Shown piece by piece: positions 33,311-45,537 of a DNA stretch of 64,000 nucleotides. The DNA is from Andrena cerasifolii (Eukaryota; Arthropoda; Insecta; Hymenoptera; Andrenidae): positions 18,741 through 82,740 of the forward strand of contig NW_027484978.1 of assembly GCF_050908995.1 (NCBI RefSeq), in the 5' to 3' direction. Within the stretch, counting starts at the first letter, position 1, and each line of letters opens with the position of its first letter. The notes under the pieces are model-generated. The model saw nothing but the letters and a program-made list of their open reading frames with translations. It searched no databases and had not been told where the DNA came from. The position numbers were made by a program, and so were the translations under genes.

Positions 33311-35214
33311 TGTCACGTCCCAGGTGAGGTCTTTTGGGAACGATGACATTAGGAAAGGAGAAAGACAGGCGCGAATCTAAAATCCAGCACTCTGAGATTT
33401 TTGGGGGAAGACCAGGCGCGAATATTAAATCCGTCACACTGAGGGTTTGGAAGGAACTTAGGCGCGAATATTGAATCCGTCACACTGAGGGTTTGGAAGG
33501 AACTTTGGCGCTTATATTGAATCCGTCACACTGAGGGTTTGAAAGGAATTCAGGCGCGAATCTATAATCCAGCACACTGAGGGTTTGGAAGGAGAGGAAC
33601 GTCAGGCGCGAATCTTGAATCCAGCACACTGAGGGTTTTGAAGGAGAGGAACGTCAGGCGCGAATCTTGAATCCAGCACACTGAGGATTTTGAAGGAATT
33701 CAGGCGCGAATCTATAATCCAGCACACTAATCGTTTTACAGGGAGGAACGCCAGGCGCGAATCTATAATGCAGCACCCTAGTCGACCAGGGAAGTTTAAA
33801 GGCTAGAGCGTATTTGGGGAACACCCGTTAGCACTTTGTTTTGGTTTACGTAATATCAGATTTACCGTTGCATAGGCACAAAAAGTTTCCTCGTAATATT
33901 TCTTGAGAAATTCGTCTATACGTGCAGCTATGCAAGGGAATGTTAGTAAACACTGTCACTGTTCTCGAGTTCGCGATCCGCGATCAGCTGTTTCGCCGAC
34001 TCGTTGGTTTGTATCTTAGTACGTTCGTAACTAATGGTTGAACACAAATAACTTGAAGCAAGATTTTAAACAAAGCGATTTATTAACTTCGTTAATCGGT
34101 TATTATAATCGTGCGAGGGGGCTTTTAGCATTGGCACAATATTTGTAATATGGTTATAACATTTAATATATATATATGGACATGAGATACAATATAAGTC
34201 GTTTAATAATGATCGTTAATAATAATAATATGATAAGATTGCGATAAGCAGTTATAAACAAAATAATAGAATAGTAAGATTGCGATAAGCAGTTATAAAC
34301 AAAATAATAGAATAGTAAGATTGCGATAAGCAGTTATAAATGAAATAATAGAATTGTAAGATTGCGATAAGCAGTTATAAACGAAATAATTGAATAGTAA
34401 GATTGCGATAAGCAGTTATAAACGAAATAATTGAATAGTATGGTATGGTGGTGATATGCACAATAATATTAAGTAATATAAATGGCTTACGGTGATCGTC
34501 GAACACTGAGTTTAATATTAACACTTTAAAGAGATATACTTTTCAAGTAAGCCTTCTACCGAAGAGTGATTTCTGTCGAAGAAAGAGAACTCGGCCTGTC
34601 AGGACCTTATATTTTTGTACTTTCACAGGAGTATTGTGGGGTACGCGCGGTAAAGACCTTGACACATTTCGGTTTAAGACGCAGTAGGACTTCCGGGGTT
34701 TTTACAAACGGTACGTCTATTAATAGACGTATTTATGTCACGTACGCCAAATATACGTCGCAATTAGGTTTCTGGGGTTTTTATGACTGCGAAAAGAGAT
34801 ACTCAACTCATCGAATGGATTTCGGGTGTTTTACGGGAAAGGGGTTATTAGAGTGGCTTGGACTTCATGAGTCGTAAAGAGGGGGTTAAGACTTCGTCTC
34901 GATTTAAGAGGGATTTGTAATGAGGGACTTGTTTGAATTTGTTTTTGGAGGGAATGATTCGTGCCTTGTAAGACGAATAGGCGAAGAGGGTTTTGAAACG
35001 ATCATCTCGTGATGGGGACCGCTAAGGTACATCAGCGAGGTGGAGGTTTGTATTGATCATCCTGTGTTGTTGACCGCTAAGGTGCAACATCAAGGTGATC
35101 GGTGATTGAGGAGATGGGGTAGGAGTTGAGTTTGATAGACTTTAGTGGAGTGATTTTGAGGTTTACTAGTGGAATTGGGAATAGGAAACGCGCGAAAAAT
35201 CGTGGGACGTTACA
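33311..35214 (-). repeat. Copy B 3' LTR
   Basis: This 1904-bp inverted copy of the A-family LTR runs from TGTCACGTCCC to GGGACGTTACA. It is longer than in A, mainly because the TTCGCGCC array has nine units (33365-33785) rather than seven. The 41-bp GATA-like array is present (about 34236-34440). The left flank is satellite ending TTTAT. Confidence 0.93.
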
Positions 35215-35225
35215 CCTCCCCCCTT

Positions 35226-35576
35226 ATATGAAGAAATGTGTACATTTCTTAACATAGGGTTAGGGTGTCTTGAAATGTAAGAGAAAAATAAAATAAAATA
35301 AAATGTGTGGCGGAATGAGGGGGAAAAGAAAAAAATTAAAATATACTGTTTTGGAAATAATGAAAATAAAATAAAATAAAATGTGTTTTTAGCAAATAAC
35401 GAAAAATAAAAATAAAAATGTTTGGCCTATTTGGCGAGGAAAAAAAAACAAAAAAAGGAAAAACATTTATATAATAAGATTAAAAATAAAGAATATGTAT
35501 GTATATGTACTTAAAATCTACTGGTGAGGGAACTATTTACAGGGGAAGTATGTACAAGGAAGGATAGGATTAAGGT
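35226..35576 (-). other. Copy B 3' non-coding stretch
   Basis: This purine-rich (plus-strand) region lies between the polypurine tract (35215-35225) and ORF3. Near the tract it reads TAGGGTTAGGG (about 35265-35275) where A has a one-off variant. No gene is seen. Confidence 0.65.
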
Positions 35577-36138
35577 TTAATAGGGGGAATATGGATCGGG
35601 AATTGGGAAGAGGAATTCGGAGTGGTCCAGGACGTAAGCGAGGTTATTATCTCCCTGACAGAGATAAGCGAACCACGCTAGATCCTCGGGCGTCAGCTCT
35701 ATGGTATCAAGTAACCTGATGGCTGACCCCGTGTCCAGGATTTCCACTACGCCTGGCCAAGGAGGGATTGAGGAAGAAAGTGGGATTTCTGGGTTTTGGG
35801 ACTGGGAGTGGTAAGGAGAGGGTGGAGGACCGGAGAGTACCTCTCTGTTTCCTGTATGAGGGGGGCTAGGGGGCGGTGGAGTGACGGCCTCTTGAAATGA
35901 GTGGAGGTCGTCCATCGTCCTGGGGGGGGGGGGGGGAGTCGTCTATCGTAATGGTCTCTGCTGTGGACGCTGCCTCCCTGATGACGATGTTTGATGTCAC
36001 CTTCGGGAGAAGATGTGAGGCGCTCCCTTCCTCCGTCATGGCCCTCTGGCGCAGCCACTGTATATGAGAGAGCTTTCTCTTGAGGCCTCCCCCATGGGTC
36101 CTAGGCCCACTGGGTTTATGGGCCCTTTTATGAGGCAT
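35577..36138 (-). pseudogene. Copy B ORF3, frameshifted at a G15 run
   Basis: The ATG at 36138 gives the same basic N-terminus as copy A's ORF3 (MPHKRAHKPSGPRTHGGG). Frame is lost at a plus-strand run of about 15 G (35922-35936) where A has C7 on its coding strand. The other frame then continues with a different Pro-rich stretch and a recognisable C-terminus (GVVEILDTGSA, ELTPEDLAWF). The run may be a real expansion or a sequencing problem. Confidence 0.7.
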
Positions 36139-36197
36139 GGTGCGATCTAAGAAACGAGGTGATTTAATGTTCTTTTCTCTATAATTTATGATTAGGG

Positions 36198-37702
36198 TCA
36201 ACCGGGGTTTTCGCGTATTTGACCAAGACGCGCCTATTCGCGTGTATAATTTTTGTTTTCCCTTTCCATGATATTTTTAAATTCTGAGAGGGGATTACCT
36301 CTAATATCGTGTGAGGGCCAGAGTATTGATCTCCGAAATTTCCCTTTCGGGGTTCTATTAATACGAAAATCGAGTCGCCCGGTTTAAAGGTCTTCTCGCT
36401 TATGTGTCTATCGTAGTACTTTTTATAACGGAGTTTTGATTGATTTAACTTTTCTGCTGCAGCGGTTTACAGTTCTTGCATCCTTATGTTTAATTTCGAG
36501 AGGTATTGACTATAAGTTTCATTTTCAAAGTCTTCGGGCATTCTTTTCCGACTGGGTACCCGGGCTATTTTACCGAACACTAATTCATGTGGAATGTATC
36601 CAGTGCCCTCGTGGACGCTGGTATTATAAGAGAACGCGGCCATGTCGGTCCATTCGTCCCAGTCACTGTATCTACCGATAAACATTTTCAAATATTCTGT
36701 TAGGACAAGGTGCGATCGCTCTAGAGAGCCGTTAGTCTGTGGGTGAAAAGCTGTGGTTCGAAATTGTTCAATTTTAAATTTTTGCGCGATAGTTTTCATG
36801 AGTTTACCAGTAAAATTAACTCCTTGGTCAGTGAGGATGGGTCTGGGAGCTCCGAATTGACAGATAAACTTTCTTATAAATGCATCTGCAATTTTTTCCG
36901 ACGTCGATTGTTTGAGTGGTTCACACACGAAATATTTAGTTAATAAATCTTGCATGGTTAATATGTAGGTATTTCCTTCTCTCGTGGTGGGTAACTGTCC
37001 TACTATATCTAAGGCTATTTTATCAAAGGCGCGTCCAGGCGTGTCTGTAAGGATCATTGGTTGCCTGGTTTTAACACGAACGAGTTTCTTCCGCATACAG
37101 TCTTCGCATTTTCGAATATAATCTTCAACGGCTTTCTTCATTCCTTTCCAGAAATAGTGGTGTCTAATTCGGTTATAGGTTTTTGTTACTCCTTTATGTC
37201 CAGCTAATGCAGACGCGTGATTTTCCGTAATAATGCTTTGTCTCTTTGATTCTTCGGGGATCTGAACTATTTGTAGGCATATTGTGACCTCGATGTCTTC
37301 CTCGTCGACGGTTTCGAGAATGTCCATAATAATATCTTGCCAACTTAGCTGATCAATGTTTGTCGTTTTGGCAATACTGAATGAATATATAGTTAACTCA
37401 CGTACTACATCCCTAAGAGAAGAAAGGGCTGTTCTCCAATTTGTCGTGGTTAGGGGAATATTTTGTGTTTCCTTGATAACTAACCCTACGAGAATTTGTC
37501 CCTTTTATATGACACATGAGCCCTGCCCAGAGTGAGTTCGTTTGCTATTGTCAGTTCTCCTGCTTCTTGTAACTGTTTAGCTCCTTCGTCGCAAGGTTTC
37601 CCATCGGCACTCAAAAGGAAGACGAGCGTTTCTTTACGTAGGGACAATGGGTCGCGACTGATGGACGGTACTATTCTGATTTCTCGGTCTGGGTCAGCTT
37701 CG
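36198..37702 (-). pseudogene. pol: Copy B pol, 3' half (macrodomain-like and integrase)
   Basis: This encodes the macrodomain-like segment and integrase with HHCC finger and D, D, E residues still present (LDIVG, LTDQG, GSLERS). Two breaks are seen. A one-base deletion in an A-run at about 37501-37505 (A4 against A5 in copy A) shifts frame within the macrodomain-like part. A CAA-to-TAA change near 36470 truncates integrase after RMQEL. The upstream end is the target site of the nested element, where the frame was cut in the acidic linker. Confidence 0.85.
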
Positions 37703-38154
37703 TGTTGTGCCCAGGCAACGCCCAAGCACACGTGTCACGCGACATATTATACTTCATATTAACCATTATACTACTCCAGAACGTTCGAGACGTTCCTGCA
37801 AAAATCAGTTGCGAGGCAAAGCGCGAAACTACAAAATCAGCGAAATTGCGAGCGTTGCAACGTGACCATGCACGGCAACGCGAAGCGACGGCACCACGCC
37901 CAATAGCGCAATAAAAACCGATTTGCCGCCGCAAAGCGGGAGACTCTAGAGCCGACTCTCGACCAGTTAACACGGTTAATTCCTACTTGTACACTCCGGT
38001 CTAGTTTAAGTGTTTTTGAATAAAGACTTAGTCTTTGGGTTTAATCACACTTGGTGTAGTTCATCCGGTGGATTCTCATCCTTTAATCACTCCCGAACCC
38101 ACGATTACGCCAGATCCCGTACCAGCCTTGCGAGCCATCACGCAGGGCACAACA
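37703..38154 (+). repeat. Nested element 5' LTR
   Basis: This 452-bp repeat is shared with 45538-45990. It includes AATAAA at 38019-38024, which overlaps a 6-bp hairpin (AAAGAC, loop TTA, GTCTTT; 38022-38036), resembling the poly(A) hairpins of some retroviruses. It is GC-richer than the A-family LTR. Confidence 0.95.
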
Positions 38155-38158
38155 AAAT

Positions 38159-38176
38159 TGGTGGCAGCGGTGGGAT
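38159..38176 (+). other. Nested element primer binding site (tRNA-Leu)
   Basis: TGGTGGCAGCGGTGGGAT starts four bases after the LTR and is complementary to the usual 3' 18 nt of tRNA-Leu(AAG). Family A uses almost the same site. Confidence 0.8.
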
Positions 38177-38752
38177 CTGCATCGTAAAGATTTTACCGAG
38201 CCTTGACGCAACCGATTGATCGACGTCGACTGAGGTTGAACTACCTCCGACAAGATTATTGGATCATCGCAATCTCGTAGGCCAAAACAGGCCATCGTCG
38301 CTACCGAGGTAGCACAGAGGACCGAGGAACGGCCTTTGAGAAGACGTTCGACGCAGTCCGAACGACGACGAGCCTGGTGTCGAGTAAAATCAGCCTGAGA
38401 GGTGAACGGGTGAAACTACCGTCTATCAAACACCAAATCCATCTACGAGGACGTCACTGATCTGAGGATCAGGACGCACGAGAGGACTTGGAGACCGAGG
38501 AACCTGTAGGAGCCGCACCTGAAGGACGGACGGAGAGCCGTTCACGGGAAGCAGCCGTCGGAGCACGCAGCGAACAGCTGTACGAATCGACCTTGCTGGG
38601 TCCAGTTTCAGCTTATCACCGCCGTTGGTTCACAGACGAGAGGACGCCTGACCGAGCCGACGACATGTGGTTGCGAGCAGCCTTGTGAGTAACAGAATAG
38701 CGCAAACGTACATATTGTAAACCAGAGTCCTATATAAAAATAGAAACGGTAC
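38177..38752 (+). other. Nested element leader (576 bp)
   Basis: No convincing gene is seen. A short acidic/Arg-rich frame (38488-38688) has no recognisable motif. A good splice-donor match, CTTGTGAGT, lies with its GT at 38685-38686, a candidate donor for a spliced env mRNA. The packaging signal is expected here but cannot be located by eye. Confidence 0.45.
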
Positions 38753-39900
38753 ATGCATGTCTATAGAAGAAGAACGCGCAAATCGATTCAAACTCCCGGG
38801 TCAAAGAGTTTGTCGAGATCATTCGAATCATTTTTCAATAAAAAGCTAACTTTCGAACGCGAAGAATTAGACCTTCTACCTTCTATAGACCATCCAAGAT
38901 CGTCTCGCCGAACACTTCGACCGCCGCCGTTGCGACTAAGCGTTAGAAAAGACGACGATTCAAGTGCCGAATCGTCTCCGGAAAACTTTGTAACACCGAA
39001 TAGAGAATACCCGATCGTGCTAGCGGATTTTAGTTTGTTGGACATAGGAGGAACAGAAGAAAGCGAAATGTCGCTAAACGCGGGAAGTAGGCTCCCGGTA
39101 CCAAACGTAAAATTATTATCTACCGCGCTGTCGTTAGTCGACAAATTCGTAGGAAAATCGTCAGACGAACTTGCAGAATTTTTGAAGTCTTATACAAGCG
39201 CCTCGGAGTTTGTCCCCGCGAATGAATTGCCACGATTCTTGAAAACAGTGATAGGTACAAAAATTAAAGGCAAAGCAGCCAAGGTATTAGAGTACAAAGA
39301 TATAGATACTTTCGATAAAATTAAAGGACATCTTAACTTCACTATTCGTAGACAAAAGATCAATAGGAGCAGTTGGAGCAGAGTTTCATGCCTGCCACCA
39401 ACGAGAAGGCGAAAGTGTAAAATTATTCGCGTGTAGAGTAGAAGAATTAGCTGGGGAATTATCGGAACTATCGGTAAAACCAGGGAACAGCGACGAAGTA
39501 AATAACGCGTTAACAGAATCAGTGCAAGAACGCGCCCTCGATGTTTTCACCCTCGGGTTGAATTTAAAACTGAGAACGATCATAAGGTCTCGAAATTACG
39601 CAACGCTAAATGCAGCTATCGCCGCAGCTATAGAGGAGGAACAAGCGATGGGTCTAAACACCTCGCGAAATTTTAGGAAGCTCGATGATCAACCCAAAAG
39701 AAGAGAAGGATCTAACGTACCGCGCTGCGAACGCTGCAATAAATTAGGGCATTTGGCGAGGAATTGCTATACGCGATTAAGCATGCCGCGAATAACTATC
39801 AGCCGCAACAGACGCACATAAAAAGGGAAGTACAGCGCGTCACAGTAGTCTGCCACTATTGCAAGAAACCAGGACACCAAATCAGGAATGCAGGGCCAGA
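38753..39900 (+). pseudogene. gag: Nested element gag, several frameshifts
   Basis: It starts at the ATG at 38753 with a basic N-terminus. The first frame carries a capsid-like region (VDKFVGKSSDELAEFLKSY, KGKAAKVLEYKDIDTFDKIK). Frame then changes between about 39310 and 39350, and the second frame runs to 39821 with CERCNKLGHLARNC, an intact CCHC knuckle. A further change near 39780 brings a second knuckle (CHYCKKPGHQ), whose last Cys is in yet another frame, shared with pol. Three small indels in one young gag suggest either fast decay or assembly error. Confidence 0.8.
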
Positions 39901-42900
39901 GAAAGGGCAAACGAACGAGAAAATAGACCGCGCTATACAAACACGAGTTACAGGCGCGACGACTCTAGACAGAATTTTAGCAGAACTCCGGGCCGAGAAT
40001 CACATAGCGGGAATCGAGATTACCCAAACACGGGCCACGGGACAACCGACGATAGACAGACTAACACAGGGCCTAGAGTGGATTCGTATCGAGCGAATCT
40101 AGTAATGACTTCCAAAATAGAAAACACCGTCGAAATCAGAGCATCAGAACTAGTAAAAGGAAAAGCGAGCCTGCTAGTCGACACCGGTGCCGATATTACA
40201 CTAATAAAGATAGGGAAGGTGCTGGGCGACGTCCACGCCCAAGACGAAATAGTGTCCTTGCGAGGAATAGCCCCAATGGAAATCAAAACGCTGTGCCTAA
40301 TACAATTAAACGTAGAGGTCGGAAACAAACTCATAACGCATCCCTGTCGGTTAGTGAGAGATGACTTCCCATTAGAAGCAGACGGAATTCTGGGACAAGA
40401 TTTCATGACTAAGCACGACGTATGCATTCGGGCAAATCAAGGAATAGAATTGTACGGAACACGGTTCCCCTACTCTGGAGGAGGCAACGTAACATTAAAA
40501 CCGCGATCAGAAACAATTCTCTTAGCCAAAACGACGGAAAAAGGAGAAGGAATAGTAGAGGGACAGCCGATCAAGCCAGGAATACTCATAGGGAACTCAT
40601 TAACGATAGGCAATGACGGAAAATGCATAATAAGCATAATGAACACCACAGCAGACGAAGTTCTTATCAGTACGCCGACCGTGACATTAGAATCACTGAC
40701 GAGCGAAAACGTTGACCCGACGGACGCGACCTGCGACAAAGATCGCGACACGCCGACACATATGGTACACGCTGTACACGGGAGAAATAGAATGCAAATC
40801 TTGCGCGAAAGCCTCAGGACCGAACACTTAAATAGCGAAGAAAAAACCCGCTTACTCGAGCTCTGCGAAAAATACAATGAAATATTCGGATTAGAAGGAG
40901 ACAAACTAGGATACTCCAAAAAAGCGGAACACTCAATTACTCTAACCCAAGGTACTAAACCTATATACGTGAAGCCGTATAGACTACCTCAAGCGCATAC
41001 GGAAGAAGTAGATAAACAAGTTCAGGAAATGGTAAAAGAAGGAATAATTAGACCAAGCGCCAGCCAATGGAACGCTCCCTTGCTAGTAGTCCCGAAAAAA
41101 CCAGATGCTACAGGTAAACGCAGGCTAAGAGTGGTAGTAGATTTCAGAAAGGTAAACGACGCGACGATAGGCGATTCGTATCCCTTGCCGAATATAACAG
41201 ATATTTTAGATCAATTAGGCGGAGCAAAATATTTCTCAACCTTAGATTTAGCTTCAGGGTTCCATCAAATAGCTATGAAGGAGGAAGATCGTGAAAAAAC
41301 CGCATTCTCGACGCCATACGGACATTTCGAGTATAATAGAATGCCATTTGGGCTTAAAAACGCTCCCGCGACATTTCAAAGGTTAATTGAACACCGTACT
41401 GTCAGGCTTACAGGGAATAAAATGTTTCGTGTATTTAGACGACATAGTCGTCTACGGACGCTCATTGAAGGAGCACCAAGAACGATTTAAAACTCGTATT
41501 CGAACGCATAGAAAGTGGCCTAAAACTTCAACCCAACAAGTGCGAATTCCTACGCAAAGAAACAATATACCTAGGACACATAATAACCGAAAACGGCATC
41601 AAGCCAGACCCATCTAAACTAGAAGCTGTCCGAAGCTTCCCGGTACCTAAAGGAATAAAAGACGTGCAATCCTTTTTAGGCCTAGCTGGATATTATAGGA
41701 GATTCATAGCGGAGTTTTCACAGATTGCAAAACCTTTGACACAACTGTTAAAGAAAGACCAAGCATTCAGATGGACTGCACAGGAGCAGGAAGCTCTCGA
41801 GATTCTAAAAGAAAAATTAACGACAGCACCAGTATTGCAATATCCAGATTTCTCAAAACCGTTTGTTCTAACAACAGACGCTTCCGGAAAAGCGATAGGA
41901 GCAGTATTATCGCAAGGAAAAATAGGACAAGATTTGCCAATAGCGTACGCGAGTAGAGTATTGAATAAGGCGGAAGAGAATTATAGCACCATCGAAAAGG
42001 AATTGTTAGCCATCGTATGGGGAACGCAACACTTCAGACCATACGTATACGGCACTAAATTCAAAATCGTGACGGACCATAAGCCACTCACTTGGCTTTT
42101 CAACGTAAAGGACCCCGGTTCTAGATTAATGAGATGGAAGTTGAAATTAGCAGAATACGACTATAGCATCGATTATAAGGCCGGAAAAACGAATAGGAAC
42201 GCGGACGCCCTTAGCAGAATGTTCGCGATAACGCGCGGAGTGAAACAAAAGATCGACAACGAAACAATAGCCGGCGCCAGCGAAGACGACAGTGAACAAG
42301 AGAAGCCCCGATCGAATGGAGAAACGGACAACGCAACATACACGGAGGACGAAAAACTTCGAGTGCTACGCGAATTCCACGACACACCTCTGGGTGGACA
42401 CTTAGGGGTAAAACGGACCCTAGAACGCATAAAATTAAATCATTCGTGGCCAGGAATGCGACAAGACGTAGAAAAGTACATCTCTAGATGTGAAAAATGC
42501 CAAAGAAATAAGCTATCGAGAATAACCAAAGCCCCCATGGTTATTACAGACACTCCCACGGAACCATTCGAGAAATGCGCACTAGACATCGTAGGACCTT
42601 TACCCGAGACCGGCAGACGAAACAAATACATATTAACCTTTCAAGATCTTTTAACCAAATTCAGTAAGGCCATACCCCTCGAGAACCAAGAAGCGGATAC
42701 CGTAGCTAGAGAATTCGTTACTAAAATAATTTGCGAATACGGCATTCCGCAGCGAGTACTAACAGATCAAGGAACTAATTTTCTAAGCCAAGTCTTTAAA
42801 AACGTATGTAGGTTACTAAAAATCGACAAAATCCAAACTACAGCCTACCACCCCCAATCGAACGGAGCGCTAGAAAGAAGCCACCGCACGCTGGCAGAAT

Positions 42901-43394
42901 ATTTAAAGAACTATATCGCAGAAGACCAGACTGACTGGGATGAATGGCTACCGTACGCGATGTTCACATACAATACTACCCCTCACACGTCTACTAGCTA
43001 CACGCCCTACGAACTCGTTTTCGGAAGACAAGCTTCCTTACCAACCTCATTAAACCAAGCACCGCAACTAACATACACCTACGACAAATACGCTGAAGAA
43101 TTACGCGAAAGACTACGGTCCACGAATAGCATCGCGCGCGAAACTATAGGGATCAATAAGGACAAGTCAAAAAGGCAATATGATAAAAGGACAGCTAACA
43201 AATTTTTCAAAATTGGGGAGCAAGTACTCCTACACGACGAGACAGTGAGACGCGGACGATCGAAAAAACTAACACCCGCGTGGATAGGACCCTACTCAAT
43301 TCAAAACACGCACGACAATAATAACTACACTATAGGAAAGGGACGAAAAACGCGCCGCGTACACGCAAACCGGTTAAAACACTTCATAGAATAG
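39859..43394 (+). pseudogene. pol: Nested element pol (PR-RT-RH-IN), two frameshifts
   Basis: The first part (to 41490) has protease VDTGADITL and RT fingers and palm (FDLAS-like TLDLASGFHQ). An extra base near 41380 (ATTGAAC) shifts frame just before the YLDD motif. A second extra A in an A-run near 41492 shifts it again. The last frame, 41664-43394 (576 aa), carries RNase H (TTDASGKAIGAVLS, NADALS), the integrase HHCC finger (GHLGVKRTL, CEKCQRNK), D (LDIVG), D (LTDQG), E (GALERS) and a GPY-type end (WIGPYSI). There is no long linker or macrodomain-like insert between RNase H and integrase, unlike family A. Confidence 0.9.
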
Positions 43395-43876
43395 GACAGG
43401 AACAAGGAAACGGTCGCAGTAGTGAAGGAAAGTAACGGTACGCAGACAAACTATTGAAAAAAAAAGGGAGGAGAAAAAATTTATTCAATTTAGGATATAT
43501 GAGTCCAAATTAATATGTGTGTGTGTCACCCCCCAAGCGCGCCTATAATAGAAACCACGGACCTGGCCGCGTGAAGGGTTCCGGAAAACGATCGCCATGA
43601 CGTTCTGGAACAATAACCAGACGCGGAATAACCAAAATAGAAAATTGCACTAGAAACAAAAAACACCTAACCGACAAAAACATTTGATACTCACCGTAAA
43701 GTGCCCGTATCCCCCACGCGTCCTCCGCGTCCAACCATTCAGCGTTTTCGGCGGCGATTTGACGCCGCGCCGAGCGGTACTCCCGCACCGCCCGCCTGTA
43801 CCCAATACTCATAAACCCGGACGGCGCCGGATATTCCAAACACTAAAAATTTAAGAAAAGAGGAAACCAATTATAA
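43395..43876. other. Foreign-looking block between pol and env, exon-like on minus strand
   Basis: The plus strand has stops in every frame, and the surface half of Env that should be here is missing. The minus strand, read from the right, shows a polypyrimidine tract ending TTTTTAG (43843-43866) and a GC-rich open segment of 148 bp (43695-43842). A consensus donor GGTGAGT follows, then 45 bases later a second tract ending TTTCTAG, more open frame to a TAG at 43543-43545, and AATAAA at 43480-43485. The frame reads through (about 98 aa, helical and charged: REYRSARRQIAAENAEWLDA). This looks like the 3' end of a host gene captured in antisense, but no homology is recognised. Confidence 0.45.
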
Positions 43877-45394
43877 AAACCCTACGCACTTCCACCAAAA
43901 CAGCGTCGCGGGCTAATAGACGGATTAGGTTACATAGGCAAATCACTCTTCGGACTAATGGATTCCGAAGACAGAAAGATAATCAACGACCAAATAGACT
44001 TCCTAAAAAGACAAGACAGTAGATTAAAGAATACAATCAAAGGGCAAATGCAAATTGTAAGAGCTAACGCCGAACTTCTAAATGAAACTATACACAACGT
44101 ACAAGAAAATGAAAAAACCCTTTTAAACGCAACTTGGCAAATTCAATACTTACTACAACAGACGACTGACATTACTAGATTTCGAGAGACAATAGACGAA
44201 AACCTCATACTAATAAATAGCGTCGCGGAAACACTCCTGCGTGACACACAAGACTTGTTAGAATTCATAATGGATATAAAGAAAGGAGTCCTTAACCCAC
44301 AATTAATGCCACCGGCACAAATCATAACATACCTCACTTCAGCACTCGCTCACATCCCGCAAGGATTAGACTTCCCGATCGGAATAAAACTAGAAAATAT
44401 GCACGTCCTATACGACATCCTTACACTTTCCGCATTTTCGGATACGAAATCAATTACCGTAGTACTAGATATCCCATTGTTGAGCGCAAAGAAATTCAAA
44501 TTAAGCAAGGTACACCCGGTACCCACAAAGGTAAACGATTCGTTCTACGCGTATATAGAACCCCTCGACTCATACGTGGTACTCGACACCTCGGTGCAAG
44601 ATTACATACAACTAAGCAAACAAGACCTAACAGAATGTAAAACTATAAACGAGCTATATCTCTGCACCTCAAACCATCCAATGTTCAAAGCGATACCATA
44701 CGGACCCCGCGAAGTACAGTTGTACACAAAATTGACGCAAAAACCGAACAATTGTAAAATACGAATCATGACACTGAAACACACGATCCTGATAGAATTA
44801 CAACAACCGGGCACATGGATTTATATCGCACCGAAACAAATACAACTAGCAGTAACCTGCGGCGATAAAAACACAAACATGTATAGTATTAAGGACTCTG
44901 GTATAATAACGATAAGAAATAAATGTACTATCACTACCGCCGAATTTACGATAGAAACCGGAAAACAATACGGAATAGAAAAAACATGGAACTACTTACC
45001 TGGTTACAATTTGACACTAGACGAAATTACGTTTCCACAGACCACTGTAAATTCGTACCGACATACCAATTTTGAACTTAAAAGAATAATCAAACACCCG
45101 GAAGAATTAAATAAAGTTAGTAAAAAATTAGAAGACTTACAAAACGATTTAGAAAAACCCGAGATTATACCAACCGAGTATCACTATAGCTTCTTTACAC
45201 TATCCTCTGTGACGGGATTTATCACAACTACACTATGTATGTTCGCACTTTACAAATGCATTGTACGCTGCAAAGCAAAAACACCACGACACTGTACCAC
45301 AGACAACACGAGTCGCGACAAAACAACACAAAAACCCGAAGCGATAATCAAAATAGTTAGTAAGGAGGAAACGTCTTCCACTAATTCTCTTTAA
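43877..45394 (+). pseudogene. env: Env, TM (F1) half of a baculovirus-F-like fusion protein; SU half missing
   Basis: The frame is open from 43877; the first ATG is 43958 (478 aa). Just before that ATG are a basic KQRR cleavage-type site and a glycine-rich fusion-peptide-like stretch (from 43910). A heptad-rich coiled coil (about 43985-44130), a Cys-containing ectodomain, one transmembrane segment near 45185-45265 (FFTLSSVTGFITTTLCMFAL) and a basic cytoplasmic tail follow. This architecture matches the F-type Env of errantiviruses. The receptor-binding N-terminal subunit and signal peptide are absent, replaced by the exon-like block, so the protein as encoded could not be a normal envelope. 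Confidence 0.8.
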
Positions 45395-45524
45395 AATATA
45401 CCATTATAAGCTAGTTAAGAAAAACCACATGTAAGTCGATGCTAACCAATCCAACCATTACGAGTTTTGGGATTTCCCTAAGATAGTTTATCATCGGCAG
45501 AAAAAGCTATGGCTTTTCCTCCCC

Positions 45525-45537
45525 AAGGGGGGAGGGA
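45525..45537 (+). other. Nested element polypurine tract
   Basis: AAGGGGGGAGGGA immediately precedes the 3' LTR at 45538. It is the same motif as in family A. Confidence 0.9.

Noticed and set aside
38488..38688. 66-aa leader frame of the nested element as a gene
   Set aside because: It has no ATG at its start that stands out, no paralogue of the family A uORFs, and no motif.
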